From assembly GCF_007565055.1 (NCBI RefSeq), contig NC_044556.1:136995808-137059807 (forward strand): a stretch of DNA of 64,000 bases, given 5' to 3'. The stretch is from Rhinopithecus roxellana. Its lineage: Eukaryota > Chordata > Mammalia > Primates > Cercopithecidae. A model generated the notes under the pieces. The model did not search any database. It saw only the letters and a list, made by a program, of their open reading frames with translations, and had not been told where the DNA came from. Made by a program: the position numbers and the translations under genes. Shown piece after piece: positions 29,090 through 42,053 of the stretch (positions within the stretch are counted from its first letter, which is position 1; each line of letters begins with the position of its first letter).

Positions 29090-30458
29090 TTATTTTCATA
29101 CGTGTGTGTGTGTGTATTGTTGTTTGTGATAATTCTGCCCAATTTTGTCAATGCGTTTGTTTTTCGGGGAGAGGATTTGCCACATTCCTCGTTCTGTCAT
29201 TTTGTAAGTCGGTTCACCTATGTATTGGACTTTAAAGTGGAAGCTTTGGCCAAGACCATAAGCCATAAGATTTAAGATGTACACTAGTAAAATGGATAGT
29301 GAAACATCCTACTCTTTAGGTTTTAAAGAAAGCAGATGGACAAGGACATTTATATAATATATAAAACTTATCCGCTTCACTGTCATAAAAGCATTGAAAT
29401 AGTAGAGATGTGGTAAGAGCTTCAGAAGAGTTTTTTTTTGTTGTTTAGTTTTGGAAAGCACTGCTGTGAGTACAGCCCCTCTTCCCTTGGGGCAGAGATC
29501 TGGAGAGGAATATGCCTACTAATCCCCAATCAAGAGAGGGGCCTTAAGAGGACCACTGAGAACTCTCATCAGAGGGTTTAACATTTGTCTTCTGCAGTAG
29601 GCTGGTGCCTAGTCATGCTTGGGAAATATAAAGGACACAAGTAGCAGAATAGACAGTTTCATTTAGGAAGTAATTACATTCTCAGGGTTTGCTGGAAGAA
29701 AGAAAACATGTATGAGTATTGTCCATGGACTAAAGAGAACTTTGGGAAGAAGTTTTAAATTCTATACAAGGCGTTTGCCTGGTAGAATGAAAGAACCTCA
29801 GAAAAAGAAAACTTGAAGTGGACCACAAGATGTACTAGGGCTGTGGAAAAAAAACACAAGCCCCCAGCTGGAGTAGAGATGCATTTGCATGTCAGGGAAC
29901 ACAAGGAAGAAACCTCAAAAACAGAGAATTTCAGAAGAATCCACAAAAAGCCTCTATGAAAGAAAGACTCAGCTTTAACACGTACCAAGCCAAGAGATCA
30001 CAAAACCAGCTTATAAAAGTGCTGCCGAAGTAATATTTTTCTTGCCCCTATTCTCACTCTCTGTACATCCTTTTCCAACTATAAGGATTTAAAAACCAGA
30101 GTTATCAAGCTTGGGAGAGTTCGACCATAGGCAGGGGAAGGGAGAAGTCAATGACCTCACCCCGTTTCTTCTGCAACAAGCTCTACCTTGAGCAGGAGAG
30201 AGACTTTAACTCAACGAACCCAGCATTTCAGTGTCTGCAGTGTCTGGGCTATTTCTTTTCCTCTTTTCGTTTTTCTTTTCTTCTTTTCATATTCAAGTCA
30301 ACAGAAAAGTTCTGAGGCTGCCTGAGGTTTCTTCAAGGTAGGAGGAGAGTTAGCCCTGAATAGAATCAAAGAACAAAAGAAAGTTGCTTTGAGATTAAAT
30401 GCCATGAGTCATATTTGTTTACTCTCTAGTTATCTTGTAATTCTTAACCTAGTGGTTT

Positions 30459-30460
<2 letters not shown>
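29090..30460. other. Unique intron 1 sequence
   Basis: No exon or confident repeat is seen. A short (TG)n lies at 29101-29117. Confidence 0.4.
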
Positions 30461-30461
<1 letters not shown>

Positions 30462-30509
<48 letters not shown>

Positions 30510-30531
30510 GGCAGAGAAGGGAGAGAGAGAA
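30462..30531. repeat. (CA)n(GA)n compound microsatellite
   Basis: About 14 CA units pass directly into GA units and a G/A-rich tail. Confidence 0.95.
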
Positions 30532-30929
30532 ACTAGACTTGGACAGTTAGCTATCTTAAGCATATTCGCTTTGGATTTAATATCAGGAGAGTCTCTATCC
30601 AAGTCCTGTTGTAGGATACAGTAGTGGATAATAGGTGGTGAACAGAGTGGTTATGAATGAAGTTGCTGGAAATGAGAAGAGGAAATAAAATTGCTGACAT
30701 TAAACTTTGGATCCCAGCAACAGATTTCCTCTAAAGATTTTGGGTACTAATTTCACCCCCTCTGGAATCTCACTTGTTCTTGTTTTTTTTAAATAAGTAG
30801 AGAGCTAATTTAACATCATTTGCCATTAAGAATTGTTAGGAATAAGAAAGAGAAACATCAAAAGAGGGTGTGGCACTATTCTGTGGATTTTCTTCATGTA
30901 TCAACCTGGCACTACTTTGAATAATATCC

Positions 30930-31230
30930 ATCCATCCATTGGGCAAATCTTTATTCTGAACCTACTATATTTTAGGCATAGTTTTAGGCACTAGGGATGT
31001 CTCTATTAATAAGATAAATATGACCACTGACTTAATGAATCTTTAGTTCTCCCAGAAAAGGCAGACGTTGCGTGAGTGGATTGGCCTGAAGGAGGAGTCC
31101 AGAGAACACACGGAACCAGTAACAGGCAGACCAAATATACTTGAAGGTCACGGAAGGGTTCTCTGTGGAAGTGACACTGAAACTGAATCCTGGAGAATGG
31201 GTCAGATTTAGCTAGGTAAACAGTAGTTGC
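30930..31230 (-). mobile_element. L2 relic
   Basis: Reverse L2: ATCCATCCATCC, TTTAGGCACTAGGGATGTCT, CGGAAGGGTTCTCTGTGGAA. Confidence 0.6.
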
Positions 31231-31239
31231 CTAAGAGGT

Positions 31240-31665
31240 TCAACATGATCTGCCACTGCCTATATTTCCAACCTCATCATAAGCCACTTTCACATTTGCT
31301 CACCATTCATCAGCCACGTGTCTTCTCTTAGTTCCTCATACTGCCTACCTGGAACATTATATTCTAAACCCACTGTCTCCTCACTCTGTATGGCTAGCTC
31401 CTTTTTAGGACTCAGCCTCAATTATTCTTTGTTTCTGCCTTTTACCTGTTTCCATAATTTTATACAACTCTATTTCCAATTGTTTCTTTTATTTTTTGGA
31501 TTCCTTGTTTTCTGATTGCTTTCTAGAGATGGAATCTCCAAGAGGGAAGGGAGTGTATCTAGCTCTTCACTTTTACCTCTCTAGTCCCTCGAACAATGTT
31601 TGACACATGGTAATTATGCCTTAAATATTTGTTGACTAAATGAATGAATAGAAGAGATAAGTTAT
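31240..31665 (+). mobile_element. L2 3' end
   Basis: A forward L2 ORF end and 3' UTR. It shows GAATCTCCAAGAGGGAAGG, TTTGACACATGGTAATTATG and the terminal TTGACTAAATGAATGAATAG. It lies back to back with the reverse L2 piece before it. Confidence 0.7.
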
Positions 31666-31669
31666 AGCC

Positions 31670-33820
31670 CTGAGTGGGAAAGAGCTTGACATATTTGAAG
31701 GAAAGAAAACTAGTATGGCTTTAACATAGAAAACAAAAGAGAGAGTAGTGGTATGGGGTTGAGGAAGTAGACAGAAATTCAATTTTGCAATCTTTTGCAC
31801 TAGTATTCTTCAAATTGCTATTAGTGAGTCATGAAATCAATTCAGTGGGCTGTTACCAGCATTTAAACAAAAGTAATAGACTAAAATCAGAGTACACTGT
31901 ACTTAGTAAAAGTATCACATGAAACTTACTTCTATATTTTAAATATTTGTCTGTGCATATATTTATGTATTGTATTGTGGTATGCAAAGTTTTCTCTGTT
32001 TTGGTTTGCAATAAATAGGTGTAAAAGCCACCACTGTAGACCGTGTTAAGGATTTCTGACTTTTCTGCTAAGAGAATAGAAACTCATTGATGATATTTTC
32101 CCAGGAGAGTAGGTTTCAAGATTTCCTTCCAATTGGAGACATTAATCATAATAAAAAGTGTTACTACTTTTAGCGACATGTATGCGTGAAAAATCAGGGT
32201 AGGCTGCATTTATTGCTACCCCTAGATTGTCTCATTTTGTTTCTACAAGGTAAGAGCTATGCGTTATTCACTATTGTTTCCCCAGTGCCTACTATAGACT
32301 AGGTAGATAGCAAAGATGTGTTTGTTGAATGAACAAAATATCTCGTATGAAGCTACTGTTTGTGAATGGAATGGCTGTGAGTCCCAGCAGATGCTCTTTT
32401 GCTATGCCATTCTCGTTATTACAGTTTTTAACACAGAAAACTTTGGTGAGAATAACTACCAGAATCTTGCTTAATTTTTGAGGTTCCACCATGGAGAGAG
32501 TCAAGTATAAAGTCTGTAGGGCCACAGAGTTTCATGCTATATACCTGTCTGATTCACCATTTTTTTGATCCCAAGCACCTTGCATAACACAAGGTCTATT
32601 GTAGATATTTATTTGTAAGTGACAAATATATAAAAAATTTCTGATTTTCTACTGTCACAACAATAATTACAACAGGTAGTACATCTTTCAAGTAAATATA
32701 TAATGTTATTAGTGATAAGTCTATGTAATCTTCATCTTAAAAGCGAATCACATGCATTGAATATTTATTATGGGCTAGGTACCTTTCACAGTAGTGTTAT
32801 TCACATTGCAAGCAAGTAACCTGAATCTTAGAATATGAAACTGGAGCTTTAATTAGGTCTTTCTAGATCCCATATCCAATGGTATTTTCACCAAATTATG
32901 CTGCTTCAATAAAGAAAATAATTGGCTTTCCTTCATCCTTTGAATCCCTGATAGTACTGCCCTGGCATTGTCCTACATAGACATTTCAGCTTCTGGAGAG
33001 GGAGAACATAACCTCTCAGGAATTACCACTACTGCAGCAAATCTAAAGGTCTTATGCTCTTGGGCCTAGGAGCTTTATGTGGACCATCATATGCATAGAA
33101 CGCTTCATATTAAGAAGTTATTTCACTTCTGAGGGAAAATGATATGAGGGAAATATGGATGGTAAAGATGAAAATGAGGCACATGATTTTATATTATATT
33201 ATCCATAAAAATATGTTCCACCCAGAGCTCTAGAGTATTAGCTGGATTCTGACTTGGGAACGGATGTAGTTCCCATACTTTGAATTTAGTTGGCATGAAA
33301 ACATCAGTCATATTGGTAGAAAGTCATTGCTGATCACTTTAAAAATGTTGTAATAGAAATAGCACAGAAAATGCTGATAATGGGAAGTGCTGAATTGTAA
33401 GGATCATATCACTCAATATAGATATATATTTCTTGTATTATAAATTTAACTATAAATACCAGAGTAAAAATTACTCTTTTGTAGTTTTGCCTGTATTGTT
33501 TTATAATGTCATCCTTTAAAGATAAAATATAGTTTCAAAAATACTTAGAGCCTAATCAAAGGCACAGTACAGTATAGTAGTAAATGGATAATCATGTTTG
33601 TAAGATGTGTGTATATGTAGTTAATTAGGGAAAAATAATAAGAGGTAAAAGAAATTCATGTCGGTATTGATTAACAGTGTAAGATGGTATAGTAGAATAG
33701 AAAATGAGGGATGAGGGTAATACAACTTATGGATAAATAGAAAATGAACATCTCTTGACTTGAGCAAAATGCTTTAGTGTAACTGGGCTTGAAAATTATC
33801 CCTCTTACACGTATACATAT
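31670..33820. other. Mostly unique intron 1 sequence
   Basis: No exon is seen. Short L2- or MIR-like remnants may lie near 32225-32335 and 32750-32870, and a possible DNA-transposon relic near 31810-31870. Confidence 0.35.
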
Positions 33821-33824
33821 ATCC

Positions 33825-34145
33825 TATCATTCATTCATTATCTAACAAATATGTATTAAGTGCCCATGTGTGCCTACATAGGGACTGGGAATTTCACAAC
33901 GAATGAAACACACAAAAAAACCTGCCTTCATAGAATTTATATTCTAATGAAGAAGGGAGAAGAGACAGATAAACACAACAAAAACTACCTAAGTGGATAT
34001 TAGGTGGCCAAAAAACAAGAAAGCAGGGGTTTTTGCCAGTTTTAAATAATAGGTCAGGGAAGACTTCACTGGAAAGATGATATTGGAATAAAATCCTGAA
34101 AGTTACTGACAATAGCAGCTAGGTCAACCAAAATAACAGAAATGT
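33825..34145 (-). mobile_element. L2 relic
   Basis: Reverse L2 3' end: TCATTCATTCATT, ATTAAGTGCCCATGTGTGCC, CTTCATAGAATTTATATTCT, GGAAGACTTCACTGGAAAGA. Confidence 0.65.
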
Positions 34146-34155
34146 GAAAGCTGAG

Positions 34156-34540
34156 TGCCTTAGTCTGTTTTCTGCTGCTATAACAGAACATGACCCACTG
34201 GGTAATTAATAAAGTGAATACATTTATTGGCTTACAGTTTTGGAAACTGGGAAGTTCAAGGCCAAGGAGCCAGCAGTTCTGGTGCCTGGTGAGGCTATTC
34301 TTTTCTTTCAAGATAGCCATTGTCCAGAGGAGAGGAAGGCTGGATCTAAAATATGGCAGAAGGCAAAAGGGCTAAGAGAGAGAGCCTATTCCATGAGCCC
34401 CTTTAAAAAGGCGTTAAACCCACCCATGAGGGTGAAATCCTCATCATCTAATCACCTCTCAAAGGCCCCACCTCCCAATACCATCACATTGGCAATTAAA
34501 TTTCAACATGAGTTTTTGAGCAAATGATCAAACTATGGCA
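34156..34540 (-). mobile_element. MaLR (MST/MLT1-type) solo LTR
   Basis: It starts TGCCTTAGTCTGTTTTCTGC and ends AACTATGGCA, the reverse complement of MaLR termini. It contains AGGCCCCACCTCCCAATACC. No internal retroviral sequence is present. Confidence 0.78.
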
Positions 34541-34544
34541 CTAA

Positions 34545-36032
34545 AGCAGTTTATAATTGGTTAATGTTATCAGCAAACTTTTCTACTAGGTTTAAAATAA
34601 GAAAATGCAAAACCAAGATTATAGTAATGTATTATGATAAACTAATTTATAGTTTGGTCTCATTTTTATGTAAAAAGTTGATTTAAAATGCTGTATACAT
34701 TTTGAGCCTGATTAATATGCATGATAAGATAAAAATACTTGTACTTTAGGAGCTTAAGAAGTAAGTGATGAAAGTAAATAGATGTTTTACTTTAAAAACT
34801 TTTTTTTCTTGTTGGTATAAATAATGGTGATTGATGGACCAGAATGAAGAATGGGGGGATCTTTATTTTTTATAATTATTAAATAGAGAATTATGGGTGA
34901 TTTTTACCATTCATATAATATTGCTTCATATTTTTTACAACCAAATATAGTGAAGAAAGCGAGTTTAACAACTCAAGGGCATATTAGAAGATCCCATTTT
35001 TAAAAAAAAAAACATTTCAAATCCTCTCTTTTCCTCTTGCTTTAAGTATTATGAAAAAGCAGTGAAACAGTCTGAAAAGATACGCATCATAATGAAAATG
35101 GTGATTACACTTTCTTCTTCGTTCACTTCAGCAGTTTGTGTTTGTGACAATGAACAGGAATCATTTTTATAATTTCTTAAAAGTTGATGTTTAAAAAGAG
35201 AGATCGTTAACAATTTAAAACAAATTTGATTTATTTTGAAATAAAAACATTTTAGAATTTACATATTAAAGATAAATAATAAAGATATTTGAAAAGGTAT
35301 TCCAAATTAGATGTAACTTATAGAATGCTGAAATATAAGTACATGTTGTTTTATGAAATTTCAAAGACTTGGTATAATGGAATAGCTAAGATGTTCATTC
35401 ATTAAATAGCTTTTTATTTGATTTTAAATAACAAAGAGTACTTGTAGAAGAATAAAAGAAAGTAAAGAAAGTATTTTTCCATTAAAATATTTTTATTTAA
35501 CTGCTTCCAAATTAAACTGGCGTCTTCAAATGAACAAACATTTCTTTAAAAATGTCATTACTAAAGTTCAAATTCAACATGAATGTACTTTTGTAATTCC
35601 TAACAAATAGTTAAGGAAAAAAATCTTTCTTTTTTATAGTGATTCTGTGTATTGCTGACCCTACTGAGAAAACAATGACATGTGGCTTAATTATAATATA
35701 AACAGTTCAAAAATAATTTTAATTTTCTATAATTTCAACATATTTCTCATAAAATTCTTGGCAAATGAAAAGCAACTCAAGCCCTGTAGTTTCCTAATAA
35801 TTATTCACAGTATAAATTTGAAGAAGTAAATATGGAAAATAAACAGTATCATCAAAATATGCTTTACCTTTTCCCTAAGTGATGTGTGAAACCCATTTGT
35901 ATACACAGGGAACTCAACCTATCTAGTGTCCTTGGATAGACTTTTTCTTCCTAAGACGCATACTCATAATTGTTTAACTCTTAGAACTGCATCCAAGAGG
36001 AAGCTTAACAATAGTCATTGTTTATTTTGTAG
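34545..36032. other. Unique AT-rich 3' end of intron 1
   Basis: No repeat or extra exon is recognised before the exon 2 acceptor. Confidence 0.5.
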
Positions 36033-36101
36033 GTTTTAAAGACGCTAGAGTGCCAAAGAAGACTTTGAAGTGTGAAAACATTTCCTGTAATTGAAACCAA
36101 A
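36033..36101 (+). other. PLA2G4A: PLA2G4A exon 2, 5' UTR part
   Basis: The exon begins after the acceptor TTTATTTTGTAG. It holds 69 bases of leader with no ATG. An in-frame TGA at 36066-36068 lies 12 codons before the start codon, which fixes ATG 36102 as the first usable start in this frame. Confidence 0.93.
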
Positions 36102-36134
36102 ATGTCATTTATAGATCCTTACCAGCACATTATA
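36102..36134 (+). CDS. PLA2G4A: PLA2G4A coding exon 2 (residues 1-11)
   Basis: It encodes MSFIDPYQHII, the N-terminal extension just before the C2 domain of cytosolic phospholipase A2 alpha. The start is preceded by A at -3, a good initiation context. The exon ends on a complete codon (phase 0) and is followed by the strong donor GTAAGT at 36135. The next residues come from exon 3, 15 kb downstream. The protein is cytosolic and has no signal peptide, and none is seen here. The sequence is intact, without frameshift or stop. Confidence 0.96.
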
Positions 36135-37149
36135 GTAAGTCATTCACTGTTTATGAATTCTTTCTTGGAGTGGGACTGATATGTTTCTGTGAGTATTGAG
36201 GGCCTTGCTAGTAAAGTAAAACTGTGACAACTTCAGCGTTTGTTATTAAACTCATATGAACTTAATGTGGTACAAAAAGGCTACGGAATATAATAAAACT
36301 AATTTATCTCTTCATTTTATTACTGTAAGTTTCCAGAAAAGAGGAACTTGAAAGGAAAAAAATACCCAAACATCCATAATAACAATGGAACAATAAAAAA
36401 TGTTGTTATCACTTAGCGATCATCAGCCTGCATAGTTTACACCCTTCGCTTGACTTGGTGGAAAGAAGAATAAAAGTAAAAGAATCTCTGAGTTTAGGGC
36501 TATATTTTGGTTCGCATTTTCAGGGCAATTAATTCTGTAAACTTTCCCTTAGATATGTTTAAATAAATTCTTCTATGGTTGGTTAGTTTTAGTAAAAAGT
36601 TAAGTAATTCAAATTTTAGTACGTAATTTTCCAAACTCCAGTGGAAGTATACATGCGCTCTTCTGGTCAATAAACAGAGGAGAGATTCCCTTGCTGAATT
36701 CAACATTTGAAACTCCGGTTTATATGAAGTAGATACAGGTTTTATCGATATTTAAGGAGTAATCCATAGCCTCATTTTTACTTGAAATAAAATGCTGTTT
36801 TCTTACTCTGCATCCATTTCTAGATATCATCTTCTTTCTTGCCCTCCTTGGATAAAAAGTTTAATGTATTATAATTATTTGTAAACCCTTCGTCCCCTCC
36901 ATTCATAACTTGAATCATTGATCTGGCCTCAGCCCTTCCACTTCACAAAAAGGTCTAATTTATTGGTCTCTGTGGTGTTAAGTCTAATAAACTCCTCAGT
37001 CCCACCACTCCTTCTGTCCAACTCTGCTGCTCATTACTATTTTCTTGAAACTCTTCTCAGATTTTTCTGGTTTTGTTTCTTCTGTTCCTTGCTGTTGGTT
37101 ACTTCTCAGTTTTCTTAAGCAAGCTCTTCTTTCTGTCTGACTCTCTTCT

Positions 37150-37915
37150 TTTTAATAAGTTGAAGTATAATATATATAAAGTGCATACATCTTAATTGTT
37201 AAGCTTGATGAATTTTTACAAATGTATTCCACCCATGAAACCATCACTCAGGTTATAAGTACCCAGAAAGACTTGCTCATATACCTTCTAGTCAATAACT
37301 TGCCTCAAAGGTAGCCGATATTTTACCTCTATTATCATGGGTAAGTTTTCCTTATTTTTGACCTTAATATACATTTCTGCAGTCAACATTGTGTCTATGA
37401 GATTCATTCATGTTGTTGTGAGTAGCACACTTCCACACTTTTACATTGCCATGTGGTTTTTCATTATTTGAATATGTCACAAGCTATTTCTTTAGTCTAC
37501 TGATAACCATCATATTCTCTTTGAATGGCAATGGTGATTTCCTATAAATCAGGCAACCATATACGTGTGGCTTCGTTTCTTTTCTGTTTTATTAGTCAAA
37601 TAGTCTGTGTTTGCCCCAATACCAATCTATCCTAATTTCTGTAGTTTGCCCCAACACCAATCTATCCTAATTTCTGTAGCTTTAAAATGTGTCTTTATAT
37701 ATGGGAATGTAAATCCTCCAATTTTTTCTTCTTCAAGAATATCCTGTCTAGTTTTAGTTCTTTGCGTTTCCATATAATTTTTGGATTCATTTTGCCAGTT
37801 TACACACACATGCACACAAAATTGCTGGGAATGTAATGATTCTACAGAGGAGAGATAATATGATAAAAAATATTGAGTCTTCCAATCCATTAACAAACCA
37901 TGAATTTCATCCAAA
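37150..37915 (-). mobile_element. Ancient L1M fragments
   Basis: The first part (to about 37530) matches an L1M 3' UTR in reverse (TTGAAGTATAAT, TTTTTACAAATGTATTCCAC). The second (about 37565-37905) matches mid-ORF2 in reverse (GTTTCCATATAATTTTTGGA, TATTGAGTCTTCCAATCCAT). A 35-bp tandem duplication lies inside. Confidence 0.6.
37610..37679. repeat. 35-bp tandem duplication
   Basis: Two adjacent 35-bp copies (37610-37644, 37645-37679) begin TTTGCCCCAAYACC and differ at one base, so the event is recent. It lies inside an old L1 piece. Confidence 0.95.
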
Positions 37916-38077
37916 ACTAAATGTTACTTATTTTTATCTTTATCTCAGTAATGTGTTATAGTTTTCCTTAAGAAATCTTGTGTATATATATATATATTTT
38001 TAGTTGTATTTTTTGATATTTGATGTTTTAATGTAATTGTAAAGGTATTTGCAAACTGTATTTTCCAATTAGTTGTG

Positions 38078-38078
<1 letters not shown>

Positions 38079-38110
<32 letters not shown>

Positions 38111-38323
38111 AGATGGAGTCTTACTCTGTTGCCCAAGCTGGAGTGCTGTAGTGTGATCACAGCTCACTGCAACCTCCATCTCTCGGGTTCAAGTAATTCA
38201 CATGCTTCAGCCTCCCCTGTAGCTGAGATTACAGGCATCCACTACCATGCCCGGCTAATATTTTTGTATTTTTAATAGAGACAGAGTTTTGCCATGTTGG
38301 CCAGGCTGGTCTTGAACTCCTGG
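38079..38323 (-). mobile_element. 5'-truncated Alu
   Basis: A reverse Alu with a 31-base poly-T. It stops at AACTCCTGG and lacks the last 50 bp or so of the left monomer. Confidence 0.92.
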
Positions 38324-38379
38324 TTGTTTATGTTTAACAGAAAAATATGAAAAAATTATTTATAATAACCATAATATGA

Positions 38380-38720
38380 GATAATGTAAGCCCACAATGT
38401 AAGGGCTCTGATAAGAGACAATGAAGATGACTCTAGAGTATGTAACAGGAAGAAGTAATAACAGGAATCCTTCTGGAAAGGATTTCTAGGGGAAGTAACA
38501 TATCAGCATAGACCTGAAGATTAGCAGAAGTTTGTCAAAGAGAGAGAAAATGACTTTTCTCAATTGGAAAAAATAAGCGTATGTGAAGTAGTCTGGAGGC
38601 GCGATATAATAGTACATGATTCAAGAAATGAAAGAAGTTTAGTATGGTTGGAACACAAAACATTTCAAAGAATATGATTATATTGAATGACTTTCACCCT
38701 TCTACTTGATCTGACCAGGT
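38380..38720 (-). mobile_element. L2 relic
   Basis: Reverse L2 wording: TCAGCATAGACCTGAAGATT, GTAGTCTGGAGGCGCGA, TTTAGTATGGTTGGAACAC. Confidence 0.5.
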
Positions 38721-38816
38721 CTTATTACTGACTGCCATACAGCCCCCACACATGTCTTGTTAGACGATCTGGTGAACCGGCCATTCAGTTTCTTCTTTTA
38801 ACATAGCAGAGTATAT

Positions 38817-39811
38817 GTATTTAGTTTTTACATTTTGTAAAAATTATACTTTAAGTTCTAGGGTACATGTGCACAATATGCAGGCTTGATACATAGGTAT
38901 ACATGTGCCATGTTGGTTTGCTGCACCCATCAACTCATCATTCACATTAGATATTTCTCCCAATGCTATTCCTCCCCCAATCCCCCACCCCCTGACAGGT
39001 TCTGGTGTGTGATATTCCCCGCCCTGTGTCCAAGTGATCTCATTGTTCAATTCCCACCTATGAGTGAGAACACACGGTGTTTGGTTTTCTGTTCCTGTGT
39101 TAGTTTGCTGAGAATGATGGTTTCCAGCTTCATCCATGTCCCTGCAAAGGACATGAACTCATCCTTTTTTATGGCTGCATAGTATTCCATGGTGAATATG
39201 TACCACATTTTCTTAATCCAGCCTATCATTGATGAACATTTGGGTTGGTTCCAGGTCTTTGCTATTGTGAATAGTGCCGCAGTAAACATATGTGTGCATT
39301 TGTCTTTATAGTAGCATGATTTATAATCCTTTGGGTTTATACCCAGTAATGGGATTGGTGGGTCAAATGATAATTCTAGTTCTAGATCCTTGAGGAATCT
39401 CCACACTGTCTTCCACAATGGTTGAACTAATTTACACTCCCACCAACATTGTAAAAGCGTTCCTATTTCTCCACATCCTCTCCAGAATCTGTTGTTTCCT
39501 GACTTTTTAATGATTGTCATTCTAACTGGCGTGAGATGGTATCTCACTGTGGTTTTGATTTGTATTTCTCTGATCACCAGTGATGATGAGCATTTTTTCA
39601 TGTATCTTTTGGCTGCGTAGATGTCTTCTTTTGTGAAGTGTCTTTCATATCCTTTGCCCACTTTTTGATAGGGTCGTTTGTTTTTTTTCTTGTAAATTTG
39701 TTTGAGTTCTTTGTAGATTCTGGATATTAGCCCTCTGTCAGATGGGTAGACTGCAAAAATTTTCTCCCATTCTGTATATTGCCTGTTCACTCTGATGGTA
39801 GTTTCTTTTGA
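38817..39811 (-). mobile_element. 5'-truncated young L1 with 14-bp target duplication
   Basis: A 995-bp reverse-oriented L1 3' end: tail, 3' UTR and ORF2 C-terminus. A perfect target duplication ATAGCAGAGTATAT lies at 38803-38816 and 39812-39825. The C-terminal ORF2 frame (39047-39790, 247 residues) is still open, but it lacks the endonuclease and the reverse transcriptase, so it cannot move. Confidence 0.97.
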
Positions 39812-39829
39812 ATAGCAGAGTATATTTAA

Positions 39830-41345
39830 AAATCAAACTGCATCTGGACATCTAAGGTTCATCACTGGGACCTTTTCTTGAAAATTTTGTTAACTATAGC
39901 AACATATTTAGGCTATGGTAATTACCTATGTGGTAATATTATATTATACTATATTATAAAACGTGAATAAACCACATATTGCTATCACATTTTTCATTAC
40001 TTTCGCCAGTATCAGGCTTAGACATCAACTAGCATTCTAATTTATAGCCCTTTTAAATGAAGAGATCTGTGAGCTTTACAGTTTTCTTCATTCTTCTTAT
40101 TCTTGCTAAGTGTATATGAGAAAAAACCAACTGTGGGTGTGTGCATATGTGTGTGTGCGTAAATTGTTTTTTTAAAAATTTCCTGCTATGGTTTTCACAG
40201 AAAGATATTTTTCAAAATATGTAAGTGAGCAAGCACACTCAGCGCTGAATGATATTAGTAAAAAGGAAAGTTGGAGTGAATCAAACCGGCTTACTATTAA
40301 TAGTAACGAGCTCTTGGTGCCAAACAGGCTAACACAGTTTTGGCTGCCTCAAGGCCAGAAGACTGGGCTCATTTTCACCATTCCTGTGATGCAGGGACAT
40401 GTTGGAGAATCCTGTGGGCTGATGCAGCAATTTGCAGCCAGCAAGCTCTCTTGCTTCCAATGGTGCTTGGATTTTAAGAAGCTGGTAGGAAAACAGAGTG
40501 ACAAATAGATGACAGAGTTTAGTTTCCATATGTTTAGAATCATTATGATGTGACTTCCAACCTCAAGGATTTTTGTACCTTCAGAATTTATTGAAGTTTT
40601 TTTTTTCGTTGTTGTTGTTGTTGTTGTTGTTTTACCAGGAGCCATCAATTTCACAAGTAGAGGTCAAGTATAAAATATTTATAACATTTTCCATCTTTTT
40701 ATTCTGAAAATATGAGTCATATCCCTGAAGAGAAAAAATTCACACCTCTTTCTACCACCTATTAACAATGGAGGGACACTGCCCCACATCCCACAGAAAC
40801 TAAGGTTGTCTTCACATTAGGGACAGTAAACCGCGTGGATATGGCAGCATGATTGCATAGTAAAATACAAGGGCTTTCAAAGAATATAATTGTAGGATGA
40901 CTGGAAATTTTACCAAAAATGTAGAAAGCTGTTATTCAGATTATTACAGTAACACAGGAAAGAAAACCACCACTGAATAAGTAATCAAAGAACTAGTGTT
41001 CTGGTAGGAGTTCTAGTCTTACCAGTTACATGATCATGAACACGTAGACTCTGACTTTTACCTGCCTCATCTGGAAAACAGGGTATGAATAGGACCTGCT
41101 GTGTCTGCTTCACAGAGCTTTCATAAATAGTAAATTGTTATGTGCACAAAATTATTCCTTTGAAATAATTAAATAAGATATTTTCAGAAAAGTTAGATGG
41201 TGAGATGCTGCTACTAGAAAATCAGAATACAAAAGTGGTAAAACTATTATTACAAAAGCACAGGACTGTAAATGAGTTAATAATGAGTTTTTTGGCAAAC
41301 AGAATTTCTGTGAGCACTCAAAATCTAAAAAATGAAGAAGAAAGC
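39830..41345. other. Mostly unique intron 2 sequence
   Basis: No exon is seen. A (TTG)n tract lies at 40608-40632. A reverse MIR-like piece may lie at 40995-41145 (TCATCTGGAAAACAGGGTA). An open frame at 40188-40508 has no recognisable domain. Confidence 0.4.
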
Positions 41346-41348
41346 TAG

Positions 41349-41915
41349 TGTATTGGGGTTCTCTAGAGAATCAAGACTAATAGGAGGTATTAATTTATTA
41401 AGTATGTGGTATTAATTAATTTATTATGACAAACAGGAGATATTGATTAATTTGTTGATTTATTATGAGAAATTAATTAATTGATAATTAACTGACTAAT
41501 GATTGGCTCACACAGTTGTGGAGGCTGAGCAGTCCTACGATCTGCCATCTCAATCTGGAAACACTGTAAAGTTGGGGTGTATTTTGGCCTTACTCTGAAG
41601 GCCTGAGAACCAGGGGAGCTGATAATGTGAATCCCAATCTGAGAGCAGGACAAAATGCAAGGCAATGTCTCAGCTCAAACAGTGAGACAAGAATAAATGG
41701 GGGTGAATTCTTCCTTCCTCTGCCTCTGTTCTGTTTGAGCTGTCAACAGATTGGGTAATGCCCGACTGCATCCGGGAGGGCAATCTACTTTACTGAGCCC
41801 ACTGGTTCAAACGGTAATGTGATTTACATATACCCTCACAGGCACACCTAAAAACAATGTTTAATCTGGACAACACATGGCCTACTGAAATTGATATGTA
41901 AAATTAATCATCCCA
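41349..41915 (-). mobile_element. MLT2-type ERVL LTR (diverged)
   Basis: It starts TGTATTGGGGTTCTCTAGAG and ends near AATCATCCCA, with internal CTGAAGGCCTGAGAACCAGG. It has an AT-rich expansion at 41380-41500. No internal retroviral sequence is present. Confidence 0.72.
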
Positions 41916-42053
41916 GCTAATGATAAATTCCTAACTTTTCCTTGATATCGTTCATGCCCTGCCACAAGCCTCCCTTAGGAGGCGAAAGTGTGCTAATTCA
42001 AAGTGATGTCCATGTTTCTGCTTCTTTACCGCACAACATAGATCAGAAATTCT

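Noticed and set aside
39047..39790. 247-residue open frame on the reverse strand
   Set aside because: It is the C-terminal part of L1 ORF2 in a 5'-truncated insertion, not a host gene.
40188..40508. 106-residue open frame in intron 2
   Set aside because: No recognisable family and no support for an exon; likely chance.
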